A DNA stretch of 64,000 nt from Bacillota bacterium (lineage in GTDB: Bacteria > Bacillota > Clostridia > Lachnospirales > Anaerotignaceae). The notes under the pieces were generated by a model, which was not told the DNA's origin, did no database searches, and was given only the letters and a program-made list of their open reading frames with translations. Positions 1-9,067 of the stretch are shown piece by piece. Made by a program: the position numbers and the translations under genes. Within the stretch, counting starts at the first letter, position 1. Each line of letters begins with the position of its first letter. The stretch lies in contig JAHZDZ010000006.1 in NCBI GenBank assembly GCA_019422105.1, positions 124,001 to 188,000 on the forward strand, written 5' to 3'.

Positions 1-1131
1 AGAGGCGATATGGGGAGAAGGCTGCCCTTTATTGCGCTTTTACATGATATTGGCGCTTATAAAACGGAAGAAATTGATAAGATGGTCCAGTTTGAGACAG
101 GAAGCGTCTGGCAGCACTCTATTTATGGTTATCTTTTTTTGAAATATTTTTCTCCCTTTCCCTCACTGGCACCTGCGGTTCTGTTTCATCATCTTCCCTG
201 CGAAAGGTTCAAATTGCTTGATAAAGTAAGTGAAGATAATCAGTTTTTTGCCCAGCTGATTCATTTGGCGGACAGGGCTGATATGTGTTTTTTAGAGGGA
301 AAAATGGATAAGGATACCTTTTATGCCTATCTTGACAGGCAGGAGGGGAAACAATTTTCCGGTGAGGTAATAGATTTGCTTAAGCGGGCGGATATTATCT
401 TCCCCCTTGAGAAGCAAATGGAGGAGGACGAAGCGTTCCGCCATAGGATGCAGGACAGTTCGTTTTCAGAGGAGGAAGTGAACGCCTTTTTAAATATGCT
501 CATATATGCCATTGATTTCAGAAGCAGTCACACGGTAACTCATACCATAACCACAACTAGCATCAGCAAACAGACAGCTCGGTTATTGGGAATGGACATG
601 GAAAGGATAAGAAGGGTGGCATACGGAGCGCTGCTTCATGATTTGGGGAAAATCTCCATACCTGTTGAAATATTGGAATTTCCAGGGAAGCTGAGTCCCC
701 AGGCGATGAATGTTATGAGAACTCATGTAGACAAAACAGAGGAGATATTGGGGGACTGTGTACCTGAAGAAATTTTGAGAATTGCACTGAGGCATCATGA
801 AAAGCTGGACGGCTCAGGATATCCAAGGGGACTGAGAGCCGAGGAACTCACCGTGGAGGAAAGAGTGGTGGCGATTGCGGATATCGTCAGTGCACTTTGC
901 GGCACAAGAAGCTATAAGGAAGCATATTCCAAGGATAAGACATTGGGAATACTGGAAAAAATGAGCAGTGACGGTTTGATAGACAGCGAAATAACCGATC
1001 TGGTGGTAAAGGAGTTTGACGGCATTATGGCGGAGGTAGAGGAAAACTGCCGGCCCATATTGGAGGTTTATTATCATGTCCAAAAGGAATATATGGAGCT
1101 GGAGGAGTTGTTTCGGCAGTATGGATTTTGA
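1..1131 (+). CDS. HD-GYP domain c-di-GMP phosphodiesterase (5' partial)
   Basis: Probable cytoplasmic phosphodiesterase that hydrolyses cyclic di-GMP. The reading frame is open to base 1, and the ATG at 10 lies inside an HD-domain helix (LLHDIG around residue 11), so the true start is probably upstream of the window. The N-terminal third is a diverged HD-like domain (LLHDIG, FHHLP, HLADRAD). The C-terminal half, from about residue 175, is a full HD-GYP domain: ALLHDLGKISIP near residue 208 supplies the metal-binding HD pair and RHHEKLDGSGYP near residue 261 is the HD-GYP signature. A GGDEF protein lies convergently downstream, so the two neighbours make and break the same messenger. The HD-GYP assignment is firm; the substrate is inferred from the family. 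Confidence 0.9.
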   Translation, partial: RGDMGRRLPFIALLHDIGAYKTEEIDKMVQFETGSVWQHSIYGYLFLKYFSPFPSLAPAVLFHHLPCERFKLLDKVSEDNQFFAQLIHLADRADMCFLEGKMDKDTFYAYLDRQEGKQFSGEVIDLLKRADIIFPLEKQMEEDEAFRHRMQDSSFSEEEVNAFLNMLIYAIDFRSSHTVTHTITTTSISKQTARLLGMDMERIRRVAYGALLHDLGKISIPVEILEFPGKLSPQAMNVMRTHVDKTEEILGDCVPEEILRIALRHHEKLDGSGYPRGLRAEELTVEERVVAIADIVSALCGTRSYKEAYSKDKTLGILEKMSSDGLIDSEITDLVVKEFDGIMAEVEENCRPILEVYYHVQKEYMELEELFRQYGF

Positions 1132-1162
1132 GAAAGGTAAAGGTTTTCCTTGATGCAGGCAT

Positions 1163-1190
1163 AAAAAACCGCCAATCGTTTGATTAGCGG
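1163..1190 (-). terminator. Rho-independent terminator for the diguanylate cyclase
   Basis: Read on the minus strand, a CCGC-AATC type hairpin (CCGCTAATC / GATTGGCGG, loop AAAC) is followed by TTTTTT. It ends the leftward GGDEF gene and sits back to back with the rightward terminator. Confidence 0.75.
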
Positions 1191-1193
1191 CAG

Positions 1194-1225
1194 ACAGTCT
1201 TGGCGAATACGCAGGACTGTTTTTT
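1194..1225 (+). terminator. Rho-independent terminator for the HD-GYP gene
   Basis: A hairpin with arms ACAGTC and GACTGT is followed by a run of T residues. It lies between the convergent genes and overlaps the last bases of the leftward cyclase gene. Confidence 0.7.
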
Positions 1226-3599
1226 AATTTATAGAGTTGACCGTAAGGTTTTCATATTTTTTCAGCTTTTCCTCCAGCCTCAATTTTAAAAGGAAGGTGG
1301 AGAGGACATTGGATACCAGTGACAAGGACTTAATCTGCTCATTTGTCCAGTCACGGTTCATACGGCATTCGTCAAAGCCTACAAAGCCTTTGATCTGTCC
1401 GTTGTCAACAATTGCGCACTGCAAAAGCGACTCTATTCCCTGAGAAGCCAAAACGGAATAAAGATCAGGAGGCAGCAGCTTGATGTCGCCGCAGTAAAAG
1501 AGATAGCTGTCATTAAAATTATCCAGATAATTGCTCATTCCCTGATAGGGCAATTTTTGAAGATTATCTTTTTCCCTGGATATGCTCTCATTACACCATT
1601 CAAAGGTGTTGCTGCAGTATAATCCGTCATCGGAGCTTTCAAAAATATAGACACGGCTGACGTCATAGGCCCGTCCGACGATTTCTAATATCTGATCCAC
1701 TGCAGTTTTAATGTCAACGGAGTTGTAGAGCATGCGGAAAGTGTATTGGGCCAGTGTCTGATCCAGATTGTCAATGTCAGAATCAATATTGCTGTTGACA
1801 GCGGATTGCGCCAGCAGAAGCGATGCGTTTTCTGTGTTGTCTATCTGGTCGTAAAAGGAAAAATTGTCTTTCCCGTTGTTTTTGGTATAATAAAGGGCCT
1901 TGTCCGCACACTGGTATAAACCCAGATAGTCACTGGAATCCGAGGGAGAAAGGGCGATTCCGATACTGCAGGAGAGGGAGTAGACAGCATTTTTTCTCAA
2001 AAAGGTTTGTTTCAGCGCGTTTAAAATACTGCGTGCCCTGTCGATGGCAACAGAACGCTCCCTGATATCCGGCAGGAAAACGAGAAACTCGTCTCCGCCG
2101 ATACGCCCCATGATACAGGGATATTTGAAAAGCTTCTTTAAGCCTGCCGTGACATCCGATAACGCGGCGTCTCCGCTTAAATGCCCATAACGGTCGTTGA
2201 TGGTTTTAAAATTATCCAGATCAATAATCATAAGAGCATGTATGGCACCGCTGCCGTAATATTCCAAAAAATCCTCTATTTTTGCCCTGACGGTATTTTT
2301 ATTGAATAGTCCCGTCAGAGGATCTTTCTGGGCCTGGTCCAGAAGACTTTGCTCGTGCTTTTTTTCCCTGTCAATATCAACGATGACCCCGACAGCCTTG
2401 ATAGGATTTTTTTTGCTGTCAAACTGTGTTGTGGCGCGGATGCGGCACCAGATATAAGCCCCTATGCTTGTTTTAATACGGAAGTTTGTCTCGGAATAGG
2501 GAACGCCTGACGCTGTATCCCTCATGATTTTTATAAAGGCCGCCATATCGTTTTCATGAATATTAGAGGAAATGGGGATACGGCGGCTGATATTTGTGTT
2601 GACAGGACAATAGCCGAATTTTTTTTGCCAGTTCGGAGAAAAAAGAAGCGTGTCCCTGGGAATATCCCATTCAAAAATAATATCGGTGGCCTGATCCATG
2701 ATGACCTGATGGCGCTCCAGACTCAGGCGCAGCTCCTCCTGAACTTTTTTGCGCTCGCTGATGTCGACCAGCAGGCAGTAAATGGTTTGTGTTCCGTCCT
2801 CAGTGGTAAACATCTTTCCTTTATCCAATATCCAGATGGTTTCCCCTTTTTTATTGACGATACGGTATTCCAGCTCCAGTGTACTGTTTTGGTCAAGCTG
2901 CTTTTTCGCCTCTTGCAGCACATATGCGCGGTCATCAGGGTGTATCATAAGGAGAAATCTGCTCTGAAAACGTTCCTGTATTTCTGCCTTTGTATAGCCG
3001 AACATGGCAAAAAAGCTTTCGCTGATGCTGATAAGCGTTAACCAGGGATCGTTCAGACAGCAATGAACGCCGCCGGGAATGTTTTCCGTCATGGCCTCCA
3101 GCTCCCAATTGCGGGCCTTTAATTCCTCTGTTGTCTGTTCCACCAGCTTTTTGAGAGACATATTATCACGGAGGACGCTTTTTTTGACGTAAAAGTCCCC
3201 CTCTTTTTGAAAATGGTCAGGGTTTGACAGATGCAGATGAATGAGGCGAATTTTACCGTCTTTTTTGATAAGAACCAGAGAGACTCTGTTGTTCAGCTCA
3301 GCCAGAGAGGAGTCCTTATAATAGGCTAGTATATTTCCGTAGGCGATACAGATACTCTCAGAGAGGCAAAATATCTGATAATGGGAATCCGCTATGGTAA
3401 AGCCGTTTGGATAAACACGTTTTTCCTCCAGCAATACCCTTTTTGCCTCCTCGTAGCCGTTACAGATTTCATGTTCGCCCGTTCCGATCCAGGTAACATG
3501 CTCATCAAGGGAGGAGAGTACCGCGTCCATATCCCTTTTTTCAAAATAATCACACTCCAGTGTGTGAATAACCTCTAATGCCTCCTTATCCCAAAGCAT
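1224..3599 (-). CDS. SnoaL-PAS-PAS-GGDEF-GAF diguanylate cyclase
   Basis: Predicted multidomain diguanylate cyclase that makes c-di-GMP from two GTP. The order of parts along 791 residues is an N-terminal SnoaL/NTF2-like domain (about 1-135), two PAS domains (about 165-285 with HPDDR and LLVDISERK, and about 290-420), GGDEF (about 430-590) and a C-terminal GAF-like domain (about 625-775). The active-site motif is intact as GGDEF at residues 501-505. The RxxD inhibitory I-site normally placed just before it is absent (Lys and Cys at those positions), so product inhibition is probably lacking. No transmembrane segment is evident, so it is likely a cytoplasmic sensor. It converges on an HD-GYP phosphodiesterase. 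Confidence 0.93.
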   Translation of the reverse strand: MLWDKEALEVIHTLECDYFEKRDMDAVLSSLDEHVTWIGTGEHEICNGYEEAKRVLLEEKRVYPNGFTIADSHYQIFCLSESICIAYGNILAYYKDSSLAELNNRVSLVLIKKDGKIRLIHLHLSNPDHFQKEGDFYVKKSVLRDNMSLKKLVEQTTEELKARNWELEAMTENIPGGVHCCLNDPWLTLISISESFFAMFGYTKAEIQERFQSRFLLMIHPDDRAYVLQEAKKQLDQNSTLELEYRIVNKKGETIWILDKGKMFTTEDGTQTIYCLLVDISERKKVQEELRLSLERHQVIMDQATDIIFEWDIPRDTLLFSPNWQKKFGYCPVNTNISRRIPISSNIHENDMAAFIKIMRDTASGVPYSETNFRIKTSIGAYIWCRIRATTQFDSKKNPIKAVGVIVDIDREKKHEQSLLDQAQKDPLTGLFNKNTVRAKIEDFLEYYGSGAIHALMIIDLDNFKTINDRYGHLSGDAALSDVTAGLKKLFKYPCIMGRIGGDEFLVFLPDIRERSVAIDRARSILNALKQTFLRKNAVYSLSCSIGIALSPSDSSDYLGLYQCADKALYYTKNNGKDNFSFYDQIDNTENASLLLAQSAVNSNIDSDIDNLDQTLAQYTFRMLYNSVDIKTAVDQILEIVGRAYDVSRVYIFESSDDGLYCSNTFEWCNESISREKDNLQKLPYQGMSNYLDNFNDSYLFYCGDIKLLPPDLYSVLASQGIESLLQCAIVDNGQIKGFVGFDECRMNRDWTNEQIKSLSLVSNVLSTFLLKLRLEEKLKKYENLTVNSIN

Positions 3600-4262
3600 A
3601 GAATACCCCCTCTCAGGTTACATAAAAATATATTATTCTTTATAATACCATATGCAGGTAACATTGTGGTAACGAATGATGTTTTTTGGAAAATTTATCA
3701 CGTATTTTGTTCCCGAAGTGATATTTTGACTGCAAAGGCCGGTATGCTATTTATATTACATAAGAATGTCTCTATTTTTTTTCAGGTGAGGGGGAGCGAT
3801 TTTGATGAATTTTGCGCTATTTTACAGAAGATAGGGGGGATTGAAAAAACAGTGCCGTTTTCTCTTGACAGAAAGGGCAGCAGGGTATACTGTGTCATTA
3901 GATATTTTAGAAGAGATAGAAAATAACCGAAGCTGTTTTTATAGGCAGCAGTAAAAAGGCTGACCGGATAGAGTACTGTGACAGGGATATGCTTCTGATT
4001 TTCGGCAGTAGGGAAAGCCGGCTGGTTCCATAAGAGCTTAAATAAGAGCAGAGGAAAAAATCAGGCTTTTAAAGGACGGTTTTCAGTTGCTGTCTTTTAT
4101 TTACCGTTTTGCTATGAAAAATTGGCAATTCGGTTTTATGATTTTGTTTTTTTTCGATAGCATTGAAAAAGCGGTGGTATCGATAAAATAGTTCTTTATT
4201 GTATTTAATTGAAACAGTATCATTTTGGAAAAGTAATTTGAAGTATTTGGAGGAGGAACATC
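3600..4262. other. Intergenic stretch with no supported gene
   Basis: AT-rich spacer between the leftward cyclase and the rightward membrane protein gene. It contains TATTAT/TATAAT-like elements just upstream of the cyclase start. An inverted repeat (TCGATA, 17 nt, TATCGA) lies near 4155-4183, about 80 nt before the YczE-like gene, and a weak TTGAAA/TAAAAT pair overlaps it. An 86-codon open frame at 3666-3926 has no ribosome binding site or recognisable motif. Confidence 0.5.
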
Positions 4263-4961
4263 ATGGGGCAGTATTTCAAAAGGTTTACGACAATGATTGT
4301 GGGGTTGCTTATTTTTTCACTGGGCTGTTATTTTTCCATACAGGCCAATATCGGTTTGTCCCCTTGGGACGCTTTCAGCATTGGCATGGCGTCAGTGACG
4401 GGCCTTACCTACGGCACTATTGTGGCGCTGACAGGCGTTGTGATATTGATTCTCATCGTTATGATTAAGGAAAAGATAGGAATAGATACCATTTGTGATA
4501 TTCTTCTTGTGGGGCCTGTGGTGGATGTGCTGCAAAAATGTAAGCTGATTCCCCTGCTGACTAATTTCTGGGCTGGTGTGGCTCTGTTTTTAGTGGGGCA
4601 GACCATTATGAGTATCGGTATTTATCTCTGCATGAAGCCGGGCTTTGGCTGCGGGCCAAGGGATTCCCTTATGGTGGGCCTTGGAAGGCATATTCCCAAC
4701 ATAGGGCTTGCAAGAGGCGTTATAGAGTTCTGCGCGCTTTTGGTCGGATGGCTTTTAGGGGCAAAGATTGGCCTTGGCACTGTCATTGCCATGTTCGGCA
4801 TCAGCTTTATCATACAGGCGACCTTCACCATACTGCATTTTGACGCCACAAAGGTGAAGCATGAAAACCTCTGGGATACGGCGAGGAATATCAGGGATAT
4901 TCTGGGAAGGAAAAAGCAGGGGACTGTGTTAAAGGGGAAGTGCGAGAGCGGGAAAGTGTGA
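4263..4961 (+). CDS. YczE/YyaS/YitT-family integral membrane protein
   Basis: A 232-residue polytopic membrane protein with five or six hydrophobic segments, starting with a long one at residues 10-35. The repeated pattern Gly-Leu-Ser-Pro-Trp-Asp (residues 31-36) and Gly-Cys-Gly-Pro-Arg-Asp (about 129-134) marks two internal repeats and is typical of the COG2364 (YczE/YitT) group. The function of the family is not settled. The start follows a strong GGAGGAGG site. The C-terminal 35 residues are hydrophilic and basic. It is monocistronic, ending before a strong bidirectional terminator that also closes the phage tail operon. Confidence 0.8.
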   Translation: MGQYFKRFTTMIVGLLIFSLGCYFSIQANIGLSPWDAFSIGMASVTGLTYGTIVALTGVVILILIVMIKEKIGIDTICDILLVGPVVDVLQKCKLIPLLTNFWAGVALFLVGQTIMSIGIYLCMKPGFGCGPRDSLMVGLGRHIPNIGLARGVIEFCALLVGWLLGAKIGLGTVIAMFGISFIIQATFTILHFDATKVKHENLWDTARNIRDILGRKKQGTVLKGKCESGKV

Positions 4962-5025
4962 GAAAGAAGAAGGGGAAAGTAGAGAGGTTTGTCGGAAGGT
5001 ATAGAGAAGGAAGTGCTAAGAAGGT

Positions 5026-5061
5026 AAAAAAGCCTATAGACCGGAGATCTATAGGCTTTTT
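5026..5061. terminator. Bidirectional terminator, left edge of the phage-like island
   Basis: A 14-bp perfect inverted repeat (AAAAAGCCTATAGA at 5027-5040 and its complement at 5048-5061) has A and T tracts on both sides, so it works in either direction. It separates the host membrane-protein gene from the last tail-fibre gene. Confidence 0.85.
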
Positions 5062-5064
5062 GGG

Positions 5065-5547
5065 TTAAATTGTATTCTGACACATTACTTTTATATCGGA
5101 ACAGATTAAAGGAGTTTTCCATGAAGTACCACTGAAAAATAAACCTAATATAATAGGATCATCTTTTTTGAAATAAGTATAATATGAACTTGTTTTATTT
5201 GCTGGTATATTTCCTACCTGATACCCATAGTTGTAATTCTTTGAAATGGAGCTTCCAATTGGAGTTGTCATATAGATTTTACCACAATCAAAACCAAGAA
5301 CATTACCATTAGTACTTGGTGGTATATTTGTTAAATAATAAAGTGCTCCTTCATAGGATGAAATATTTTTTACTTGTATAGTATAAATACCGTTTGTAGG
5401 TGCGATAAATTTTCCGCAAACGGTAAAGACAGCATCATAAGTACTTATACTTTCATCGTAAGAAAAAACAAGGTTGCCTTTGCCTGTGGTTGAGGTTGAA
5501 GGTAACATATTTGTAATATGTTCTATATTTTTTAATATACTATTCAT
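5065..5547 (-). CDS. Hypothetical protein, distal gene of the tail operon
   Basis: A 160-residue protein rich in Ser, Thr, Tyr and Asn, with no recognised family. It is the last gene of the leftward tail operon, directly after two fibre genes. The composition suggests a beta-rich fibre tip, accessory adhesin or fibre chaperone. The start follows AAGGAGG at a normal distance. It is visibly more AT-rich than the structural tail genes upstream, like the two fibre genes, which suggests this end of the operon is exchanged by transfer. The phage role is inferred from position only. Confidence 0.6.
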   Translation of the reverse strand: MNSILKNIEHITNMLPSTSTTGKGNLVFSYDESISTYDAVFTVCGKFIAPTNGIYTIQVKNISSYEGALYYLTNIPPSTNGNVLGFDCGKIYMTTPIGSSISKNYNYGYQVGNIPANKTSSYYTYFKKDDPIILGLFFSGTSWKTPLICSDIKVMCQNTI

Positions 5548-5560
5548 TATTAATTCCTCC

Positions 5561-6568
5561 TTATTTGGCTGTGTATTTGATTACTCCGCTGATCGATTTT
5601 GAATAGCTGTTTTCTCCATCGGGGTCGCTATAGCCGCCAAGTCCAATTACACATCGGAATGCATATTTATAAACCTTTACGATTACACCACGTGTACTTC
5701 CGCTACCTTTTTCATTTACATAATTAATTAAATTGTTAGTATAACCATGTTTAAGTGTAAGAGTAACCCCCTTTGTACTGATATTATAAGATGCATCTGT
5801 ACAGTACACAAATCCGTTAAAATCTGTTATATCATTTTTGCCATCATAGCCACCAACTGTGCCAACAGAGGTCTTTAACCAATATTCGGTATTGTTAAGA
5901 GAATTTGTTAGCTGTTCGGTATAATCCATGCAGTGTAAGCCAAGTTTATAAAGGGATGGTGTAGTTACAATTTTGTGTAGAGCATATGAATCAGAGTATA
6001 TTCCATTTAACAGAGTGGGAGTTAAATCTATTATATTGACTATGTCCTCTGAAGAAAGTAGAATATCAACAAAATTTGTAATTTTAAAAGCGCTGACAAC
6101 AGCAGATGGATTATTGGAAAAAAGAGAAAAAGCATCTGAATTTGAAATAAGTAAGGTTACCGCAGTTTGCGACTTACAAAAGGCAGACAGATATAGTGAT
6201 GTATCTAAGACCATCTGAAAGGCTCTTTCAGAATTTAATATAATAGATGTTGCCGTTTCATTGGAAAAAAGCTGTTCGGGTGTTGATAAATTATCAAATG
6301 ATGTATTATCACTGTTGGCTAATCCTTTAAACAATTTTCCTATGTTCAAATTACTTGCTTTACAGGCCTCAGAAAAAAGGGACGAACTGAGTTCTCCTTC
6401 ATATATGTAAGGGTTTGGCAATAATTTAGTCAATATATCTGGATTGTTATAGACATATCCTTTTGAACCGAAAGTACATAAATCATGTATCCACATTAAA
6501 CTATTTGTTAATTCACTTTTTTCATCAATATAACTTTGTATTTCATCAACAGCAATAAAATCAGCCAT
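5561..6568 (-). CDS. Tail fibre-like protein 2 (shared N-terminus, variable body)
   Basis: A 335-residue protein whose N-terminus (MADFIAVDEIQSYID) is nearly the same as that of the next upstream fibre gene (MADFIGIDEVQGYID), while the rest differs completely. A constant attachment segment with a variable body is typical of receptor-binding tail fibres. The C-terminal third (GTVGGYDGKND to the end) looks like a small beta-rich tip domain. The start at 6568 is preferred because AAGGAG lies 8-9 nt upstream; the GTG three codons earlier overlaps that site. The gene is AT-rich compared with the hub and tube genes. Confidence 0.65.
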   Translation of the reverse strand: MADFIAVDEIQSYIDEKSELTNSLMWIHDLCTFGSKGYVYNNPDILTKLLPNPYIYEGELSSSLFSEACKASNLNIGKLFKGLANSDNTSFDNLSTPEQLFSNETATSIILNSERAFQMVLDTSLYLSAFCKSQTAVTLLISNSDAFSLFSNNPSAVVSAFKITNFVDILLSSEDIVNIIDLTPTLLNGIYSDSYALHKIVTTPSLYKLGLHCMDYTEQLTNSLNNTEYWLKTSVGTVGGYDGKNDITDFNGFVYCTDASYNISTKGVTLTLKHGYTNNLINYVNEKGSGSTRGVIVKVYKYAFRCVIGLGGYSDPDGENSYSKSISGVIKYTAK

Positions 6569-6618
6569 GAAGTTCACTCCTTAGGAATTTTTATTTAAAA
6601 TGAACGTTTATGTTGTAG

Positions 6619-7719
6619 TTAATAGATAGAAATATAAGATGCCCCGATTATATTTACAACAATATCTTTAGAATTAACAGCATCTGTTTTTAAATATTCA
6701 AAATTTGCATCTAATACCACACCGTCTGTAAATAATTCCGTTCCCTTTTTTAGAAAAATTGTATTTTTTACACCTTGATTTAAAACGATAGGATATTTTG
6801 TTTTGTTTTTAAAATCACTGAAAAAATTTTGAAAGGGAATAACTGTTGTGCTAAATATTTTGTCACAGAAAAAATTATATCTGTTTTCTGAATTTGTATC
6901 AAAAAGATAACCTGTTTGTACTGTCGTACCTGACTGTGTCTCAGAACAGTTCAAAAAAATGAAATCATCATTAGAGCAGGAAGAGTTGCTTCCGCTTATA
7001 CTTACTACAGTGGATTTTTGGGAAGAAGCATATTTTACTATAGATATGCTTTTATATGTTGATTCAGTGTAATACAATATGTTGTTTTTTAATACCATAT
7101 TTTCTATATTATACCAGGAGCTGAACCTGGAGTCAGAGGATTCAATTCTGGTCACAGTTTTGGTACTTCTGTTAACTTTTACAATGGAACATGTACTGTA
7201 ATCAGAGTCTTCGTCCCATCTATATGTTCTCCAATAATTGATATAAAAGAAGTTATCATCTAAAAATAAGCGCCATTTGTTAAAATTATTAAAACCAGAG
7301 TTTTCTGTTAACGTAATAGGAATAGCTGTCCAGTTTTTTGAAGTAAAGTTATATTCATAAATATTTATTTGACTTCCAGTTTCTATTGTGTAAAGACAAT
7401 TATTATAGAAACTCAGTACATTTGTAGTGACAGGAACGACTATAGGTTCTAGGAAAATTTTTGCTAATAAGTCGTAGCGTTCAATTTTCTTATTATAAAG
7501 ATGATACAATATATTATTTTTAACTTTATATTGACTTGCACTTTGGTTATTTGAAAAAGGATTATTAAGTGTGCTTTGATAATTCTCTGAACAATAAGGA
7601 GATAAAATAGTGGGAATATTTTTAATTCTCGAAGTGCTATTTACAATTTCATTTTTAATAGAATCAGAGGCATTGTCAATATACCCTTGCACCTCATCGA
7701 TTCCGATAAAATCCGCCAT
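6619..7719 (-). CDS. Tail fibre-like protein 1 (shared N-terminus, beta-propeller-like body)
   Basis: A 366-residue protein beginning MADFIGIDEVQGYID, the attachment segment it shares with fibre protein 2. Its body has repeated short hydrophobic and aromatic strands with Tyr, Asn and Ser (about residues 90-290), which resembles a WD/kelch-like propeller, but no named family is recognised. The start ATG at 7717-7719 overlaps the stop of the upstream gene (TAATG), so the two are translationally coupled; a longer open frame to 7887 overlaps the upstream gene and is not used. AT-richness rises sharply at this junction, marking the start of a probable exchangeable fibre cassette. Confidence 0.65.
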   Translation of the reverse strand: MADFIGIDEVQGYIDNASDSIKNEIVNSTSRIKNIPTILSPYCSENYQSTLNNPFSNNQSASQYKVKNNILYHLYNKKIERYDLLAKIFLEPIVVPVTTNVLSFYNNCLYTIETGSQINIYEYNFTSKNWTAIPITLTENSGFNNFNKWRLFLDDNFFYINYWRTYRWDEDSDYSTCSIVKVNRSTKTVTRIESSDSRFSSWYNIENMVLKNNILYYTESTYKSISIVKYASSQKSTVVSISGSNSSCSNDDFIFLNCSETQSGTTVQTGYLFDTNSENRYNFFCDKIFSTTVIPFQNFFSDFKNKTKYPIVLNQGVKNTIFLKKGTELFTDGVVLDANFEYLKTDAVNSKDIVVNIIGASYISIY

Positions 7720-8660
7720 TACATTTTCACTCCCTTCCATGCGCCATTTTCCTTGCTGTATTTCACAGTGGCGTTTACGTCCAAATCCCCGCAGGTTGTC
7801 ACAATTGTCCAGCTTCCGTCGCTTCCTTTGGTGCTCACCTTTGTGGCATAGAATGTATCGTCCGCCTTTTTCAGTGTTTCCGTCCACACCGTTGGATTTT
7901 CCGTTTTGGAGGCGGAGTAGACGTAGCCCTTGGTGATGAGGGAATCAAAATCAAGGGCGTTCAGCTGTTCCACGCCGTGCATTTTATCCTCTAGGGTGGA
8001 GCTGTCAGGCATAATTATCTGATTGGCCTCCTGTTTTAATTCCAGAATCACCGCCCAGTCGTTGGAATTTTTATTGGGTGTGGACTGGGAATTGGCACGT
8101 TTGGCAAAGTACATGGTATTTTCATATACCACCAAATCGTATTGCAGGTAATCCGCCTTATAATCCCACTCCCCCCTTGGGGTCATGCCTGTACCGCTGT
8201 CGCCTTTTTCTCCACGCAAAGTAACCGCCACAAAGTAGGTCTCATCTGTGGGAAGGGTACCCACAGGCGTATCCAGCCGTATGCACATATAGCTTTCCGT
8301 GGCGCCGCCGTTTATGTAGTTTACTACATTATATTTGGTATATCTGGTTGCGGCGTTCCAATAGCCCTTGGGCTGTACGATATTGACAAGGTAGTTCTGC
8401 ACGTCAGACATATAATAACGCTGAAGACCAATGATGGCGTCGCGGAGGCAATTGAACTTTTCCGCGTTAAAAAGGGCCTGCTTCAAGGCAGGATTCCCTT
8501 CCAGTATTTCGTTTGCGCCCGCCATATCCCCGCTTTCATATTTGCTGTAATACTGGTTTACAGCGGAAAGCATGCTCAGGGACACGTCAACCATTTTGTC
8601 AAAGTTGTCTACCTGTGAGGGAAAACGGGTGTTTTCCAAATCTGTATATAGATCGCTCAA
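7719..8660 (-). CDS. Receptor-binding/base tail protein with chitin-binding-like repeats
   Basis: A 313-residue tail protein. The first 110 residues are helical. Two tandem carbohydrate-binding-module-like units follow (about 112-150 with GYWNAATRYTKYNVV, and about 160-205 with RGEWDYKADYLQYDLV), with a short GEKGDSGTG collagen-like linker between them. These are CBM5/12-type aromatic patterns (W-x-x-x-x-x-Y-x-x-x-D/N-x-V) often seen in phage tail tips. The start is TTG with GGAGTGAG upstream. It probably carries the variable fibres, to which it is coupled by TAATG. Binding to a wall polysaccharide is an inference. Confidence 0.65.
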   Translation of the reverse strand: MSDLYTDLENTRFPSQVDNFDKMVDVSLSMLSAVNQYYSKYESGDMAGANEILEGNPALKQALFNAEKFNCLRDAIIGLQRYYMSDVQNYLVNIVQPKGYWNAATRYTKYNVVNYINGGATESYMCIRLDTPVGTLPTDETYFVAVTLRGEKGDSGTGMTPRGEWDYKADYLQYDLVVYENTMYFAKRANSQSTPNKNSNDWAVILELKQEANQIIMPDSSTLEDKMHGVEQLNALDFDSLITKGYVYSASKTENPTVWTETLKKADDTFYATKVSTKGSDGSWTIVTTCGDLDVNATVKYSKENGAWKGVKM

Positions 8661-8721
8661 AATCTCACTCCTTTACTTGTTTTTTTTATTTAAATATTGT
8701 TACAAAAATATCTCAATACTT

Positions 8722-8808
8722 CGGGGACGCTGTCCCCGCACCCCTGCAAGCCTTTGAAAAGGCTTGAGCGAAACTTTTATCAAAATCAAGCGTTGCTTGA
8801 TTTTGGAG
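8722..8808. repeat. Intergenic palindromic repeat, copy 1
   Basis: An 87-bp unit with three successive palindromes: GGGGACGCTGTCCCC, AAGCCTTT-GAAAAGGCTT, and a near-perfect 11-bp arm pair around CAAAATCAAGC/GCTTGATTTTG. Copy 2 lies 76 bp away in the same orientation, with about six differences. It looks like a REP/MITE-type element. Confidence 0.8.
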
Positions 8809-8884
8809 AAAAAACGAATTTTTTCGTAACTTTTAGACTTGCAGTCATAGACTTCGCTGCAATACTGCTCTGAAAAGTCAAAAA

Positions 8885-8971
8885 CGGGGACGCTGTCCCC
8901 GCACCCTAGCAAGCCTTTAAAAGGGCTTAAGCGAAACTTTTATCAAAATCGAGCGTTGCTTGATTTTGGAG
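8885..8971. repeat. Intergenic palindromic repeat, copy 2
   Basis: Second copy of the 87-bp unit, same length and orientation, about 93 percent identical by eye. Some changes fall in the middle hairpin, where pairing partly survives, which would fit a structure-conserving element. Confidence 0.8.
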
Positions 8972-9067
8972 GGGAAACACAGTTTACCGAAGCGGAGAAA
9001 GGCCCTCATAGTATTGATTTTAATTTTTATTTTTTACTGATTTTTTTTTGGCTGAAAAAAGGGCGGA

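Larger units (their letters stand above)
8661..9067. other. Non-coding gap in the tail operon containing an 87-bp direct repeat pair
   Basis: A 407-bp stretch between the hub gene and the receptor-binding gene in an otherwise tightly packed operon. It holds two copies of a hairpin-rich 87-bp repeat, annotated separately, and an AT-rich tail. No supported open frame. Confidence 0.7.

Noticed and set aside
3666..3926. 86-codon open frame in the spacer after the diguanylate cyclase
   Set aside because: No ribosome binding site, no motif and odd composition; not supported as a gene.
5065..8660. Diversity-generating retroelement or invertible fibre genes
   Set aside because: No reverse transcriptase, template repeat, invertase gene or inverted fibre segment was seen; only the N-terminal segments are alike.
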